The position numbers and the translations under genes were made by a program. This document shows positions 6,379-7,845 of a DNA stretch of 7,845 bases, one piece after another. The first letter of the stretch is position 1, and each line of letters begins with the position of its first letter. The stretch covers positions 1 through 7,845 of the forward strand of contig JAKUTI010000119.1 of NCBI GenBank assembly GCA_022448765.1. The letters are read 5' to 3'. This DNA is from Pseudomonadales bacterium. GTDB lineage: Bacteria; Pseudomonadota; Gammaproteobacteria; Pseudomonadales; Azotimanducaceae. A model generated the notes under the pieces. It did no database searches. It was not told the DNA's origin and was given only the letters and a program-made list of their open reading frames with translations.

Positions 6379-7449
6379 ATGAGCGAAGCCGAAAATCTTG
6401 GGGCTAACGACGATCTCGATTTAAGTTGGATGGACCAGACAGGCCCCTGGGATACTCATGCGGAGGAGGGTAGGCACGGACTTACCCTCGCCGATATACA
6501 AGTCGGCGAGTATGGGCAAATCCCGGATGAGAGCGACAATCAAACGGGTCGTCCTCGGGGTGCGGCAGCGCGATCGGGCGCTTATCGCATCGGTAACTAT
6601 GCGGTTCGTACCAAAAGTGAGATTTGGCTTGATAACGCCTGTTTTTTGTACGAGGAAGCGCTCCAACGTCAGTGGAGCTCTGCGACCGACGTTCCTTGGC
6701 ATACGATCGAACCGCTCCCTGACGATATCGAGCAAGCTCAGTGCCAGATGGCCACGTTTCTCACAGAAGTCGAATTTGTTGCCGGGGACGTTCCCGCCCG
6801 ATGGGTTTCGCAGACGACGCCCGATTTTTTCGAGGCACGCCAGTTACTGACGGCGCAGGTTATGGATGAGTCACGCCATATGGATGTTTTCCGTAAGCGG
6901 GCGATGGCCAACGGCGGCGGGTTGATGGGGGCGACAGGGGCGACCTCGGGATTTGTTGGGAGTATCGACTTATCACGAGATTTCACCGAAATGTCGGCGC
7001 GCTTGCATATCTCTGGTGAAGGCGCGGTACTCACGATTTTTCGTATGGGCGAATTGATGGCCTACAACGATGCTGAAAAAGCAATGTACAGACTTTGCGC
7101 ACAAGATGAGGCCCGACACGTGGCGTACGGAGTCATGCACATGCGCTACATGGCGGAAACGGCTCCCGAACGACATGAGGAAATCAACTGTTATTTGGAC
7201 GAAGCTGAAGCCGGTATTTTGTCTGGATCCGCCAACCCAGCGGGGCAAGCACCGATCACGTCAGAACCTTTGGCGATTCTTTTAGGGGGTGGTGTCGCTA
7301 AGTTTGATGAGGGGTTCAAGAAACTGGTGGCGCTACGACGGCGGCAGATTCAAGAGTATAAAAAACGCGTTGTTTCGGCGGGCTTTGGAGCTCGGTTTGA
7401 AAACGGGCGGTCGCGAATCAACGAAATACTTGAGCAGGCGGCTGCCTAG
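6379..7449 (+). CDS. Ferritin-like diiron protein, probable oxidase/oxygenase subunit
   Basis: The 356-residue soluble protein has the ligand pattern of a four-helix-bundle carboxylate-bridged diiron enzyme. E130 is in FLTEVEF, E164 and H167 in DESRHMDV, E214 in SGEGAVL, and E244 and H247 in DEARHVAYG. The order E, ExxH, E, ExxH and the spacings of 34 and 30 residues between paired glutamates resemble hydroxylase alpha subunits of bacterial multicomponent monooxygenases, which also use DE-x-RH motifs. At 356 residues it is shorter than those. The N-terminus is acidic (E3, E5, D11, D12, D14), followed by W17, W24, GLTL (34-37), YGQIP (45-49) and PRGA (59-62), which recur in the next gene. There is no signal peptide. 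The likely chemistry is O2-dependent oxidation with Fe2 or a mixed Mn/Fe centre; the substrate is not known. It lies 71 bases before its paralog, probably in one operon. Confidence 0.75.
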   Translation: MSEAENLGANDDLDLSWMDQTGPWDTHAEEGRHGLTLADIQVGEYGQIPDESDNQTGRPRGAAARSGAYRIGNYAVRTKSEIWLDNACFLYEEALQRQWSSATDVPWHTIEPLPDDIEQAQCQMATFLTEVEFVAGDVPARWVSQTTPDFFEARQLLTAQVMDESRHMDVFRKRAMANGGGLMGATGATSGFVGSIDLSRDFTEMSARLHISGEGAVLTIFRMGELMAYNDAEKAMYRLCAQDEARHVAYGVMHMRYMAETAPERHEEINCYLDEAEAGILSGSANPAGQAPITSEPLAILLGGGVAKFDEGFKKLVALRRRQIQEYKKRVVSAGFGARFENGRSRINEILEQAAA

Positions 7450-7506
7450 ACTCGTCGAAAGACAAGCATGTTTCTAGCCGGTCTATACCCGCAAGCGACA
7501 TATTTT

Positions 7507-7512
7507 GGGAGG
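7507..7512 (+). promoter_or_regulatory. Ribosome binding site that supports a TTG start
   Basis: GGGAGG ends 8 bases before TTG 7521, the normal spacing. The first in-frame ATG (7602) lacks a comparable site and sits in mid-sequence. The site therefore favours the TTG and the inclusion of the basic N-terminal tail. Confidence 0.7.
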
Positions 7513-7520
7513 CCTCTAAT

Positions 7521-7845
7521 TTGGCAAAAGCAGTAAAGGCGGCCGCGAAAGCGGTCAAGTCGCCGCATGCGGACACGGTTCGAAAAGCAGCGAAATCGCC
7601 CATGCTGGAAATTCCCGAGCCGAAACTCGATTGGATGAATAATTCTCGCCAGTGGGGCGTAAGAGTTAAGCCAGGAGAGAAAGGCCTGACGTTGGGTAGT
7701 TTGAACGTTGGTATTTACGGTGAAATTCCGATGGATTGGCCGGATCAAACGCGTAATCCGCGCGGTGCGGTCGGCCGAAAGGGCATGCCGCCTGTCGGGT
7801 ACATGCTTCGAAGTAAAGCGGAAGTCTGGGCCGCTAGCGCATCCG
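7521..7845 (+). CDS. Second ferritin-like diiron paralog with Lys/Ala-rich tail (partial, runs off the end)
   Basis: A frame starting at TTG 7521 stays open to the window edge for 108 codons. From residue 36 it reads LDWMNNSRQWG and aligns without gaps to the preceding protein from W17 to R65. Twenty-one of 49 positions are identical, including W, W, GLTL, VG, YG, IP, QT, PRGA and R. After one single-residue gap, R-x-K-x-E-x-W also matches. It is therefore a diverged tandem paralog. The helices that would carry the metal ligands lie beyond the window, so I cannot say whether its diiron site is intact. Residues 1-27 (beginning MAKAVKAAAKAVKSP, ending RKAAKSP) are strongly basic, with six Lys and one Arg against one Asp. 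The first gene lacks this tail. Together they may form a heteromeric enzyme; that is inference. Confidence 0.78.
   Translation, partial: MAKAVKAAAKAVKSPHADTVRKAAKSPMLEIPEPKLDWMNNSRQWGVRVKPGEKGLTLGSLNVGIYGEIPMDWPDQTRNPRGAVGRKGMPPVGYMLRSKAEVWAASAS

Noticed and set aside
7454..7463. Small hairpin GTC-GAAA-GAC between the two diiron genes
   Set aside because: A 3-bp stem is too short to support a terminator or processing site, even with a GAAA tetraloop.

Overview
The window looks like a piece of a bacterial chromosome, most likely from a Gram-negative proteobacterium and probably a gammaproteobacterium. GC content is moderate. Genes are tightly packed, with ATGA-type overlaps and Shine-Dalgarno starts. 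Three proteins carry Sec-type signal peptides suited to a periplasm. The closest families I recognise are a nu-class (YfcG-like) glutathione transferase, a COG4798 methyltransferase, an exported DUF3604 protein and a HIT protein, all common in proteobacteria. The lineage is inferred from family recall only. I see no tRNA, rRNA, CRISPR array, transposase or phage gene.

Left part (1-3243, + strand). The end of an upstream gene overlaps by ATGA a fused substrate-binding/permease subunit of a glycine-betaine/choline/ergothioneine-type ABC importer. The upstream gene is probably the ATPase of that importer. An exported COG4798 methyltransferase-like protein follows after a 102-base gap, and 28 bases later a YfcG-like glutathione transferase whose real start is at 2417. 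A possible 48-residue small ORF lies beyond it. Inside that ORF is a 26-bp near-perfect palindrome set among four ATTGC units.

Middle (3268-6245, - strand). A large exported DUF3604 (PHP-type metal hydrolase fold) protein is followed, with a 4-base ATGA overlap, by a HIT-family protein whose triad reads Q-H-H. This unit faces the glutathione transferase convergently. No clear rho-independent terminator lies between them.

Right part (6379-7845, + strand). A 133-base divergent spacer carries a plausible sigma70 promoter. It leads to a ferritin-like diiron protein with a complete E / ExxH / E / ExxH ligand set, spaced as in the hydroxylase subunits of bacterial multicomponent monooxygenases. 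Seventy-one bases downstream a second gene starts at TTG behind a good Shine-Dalgarno. It is a diverged paralog of the first gene with an added Lys/Ala-rich N-terminal tail, and it runs off the window end. This tandem pair, possibly a two-subunit diiron oxidase of unknown substrate, is the most interesting content here.
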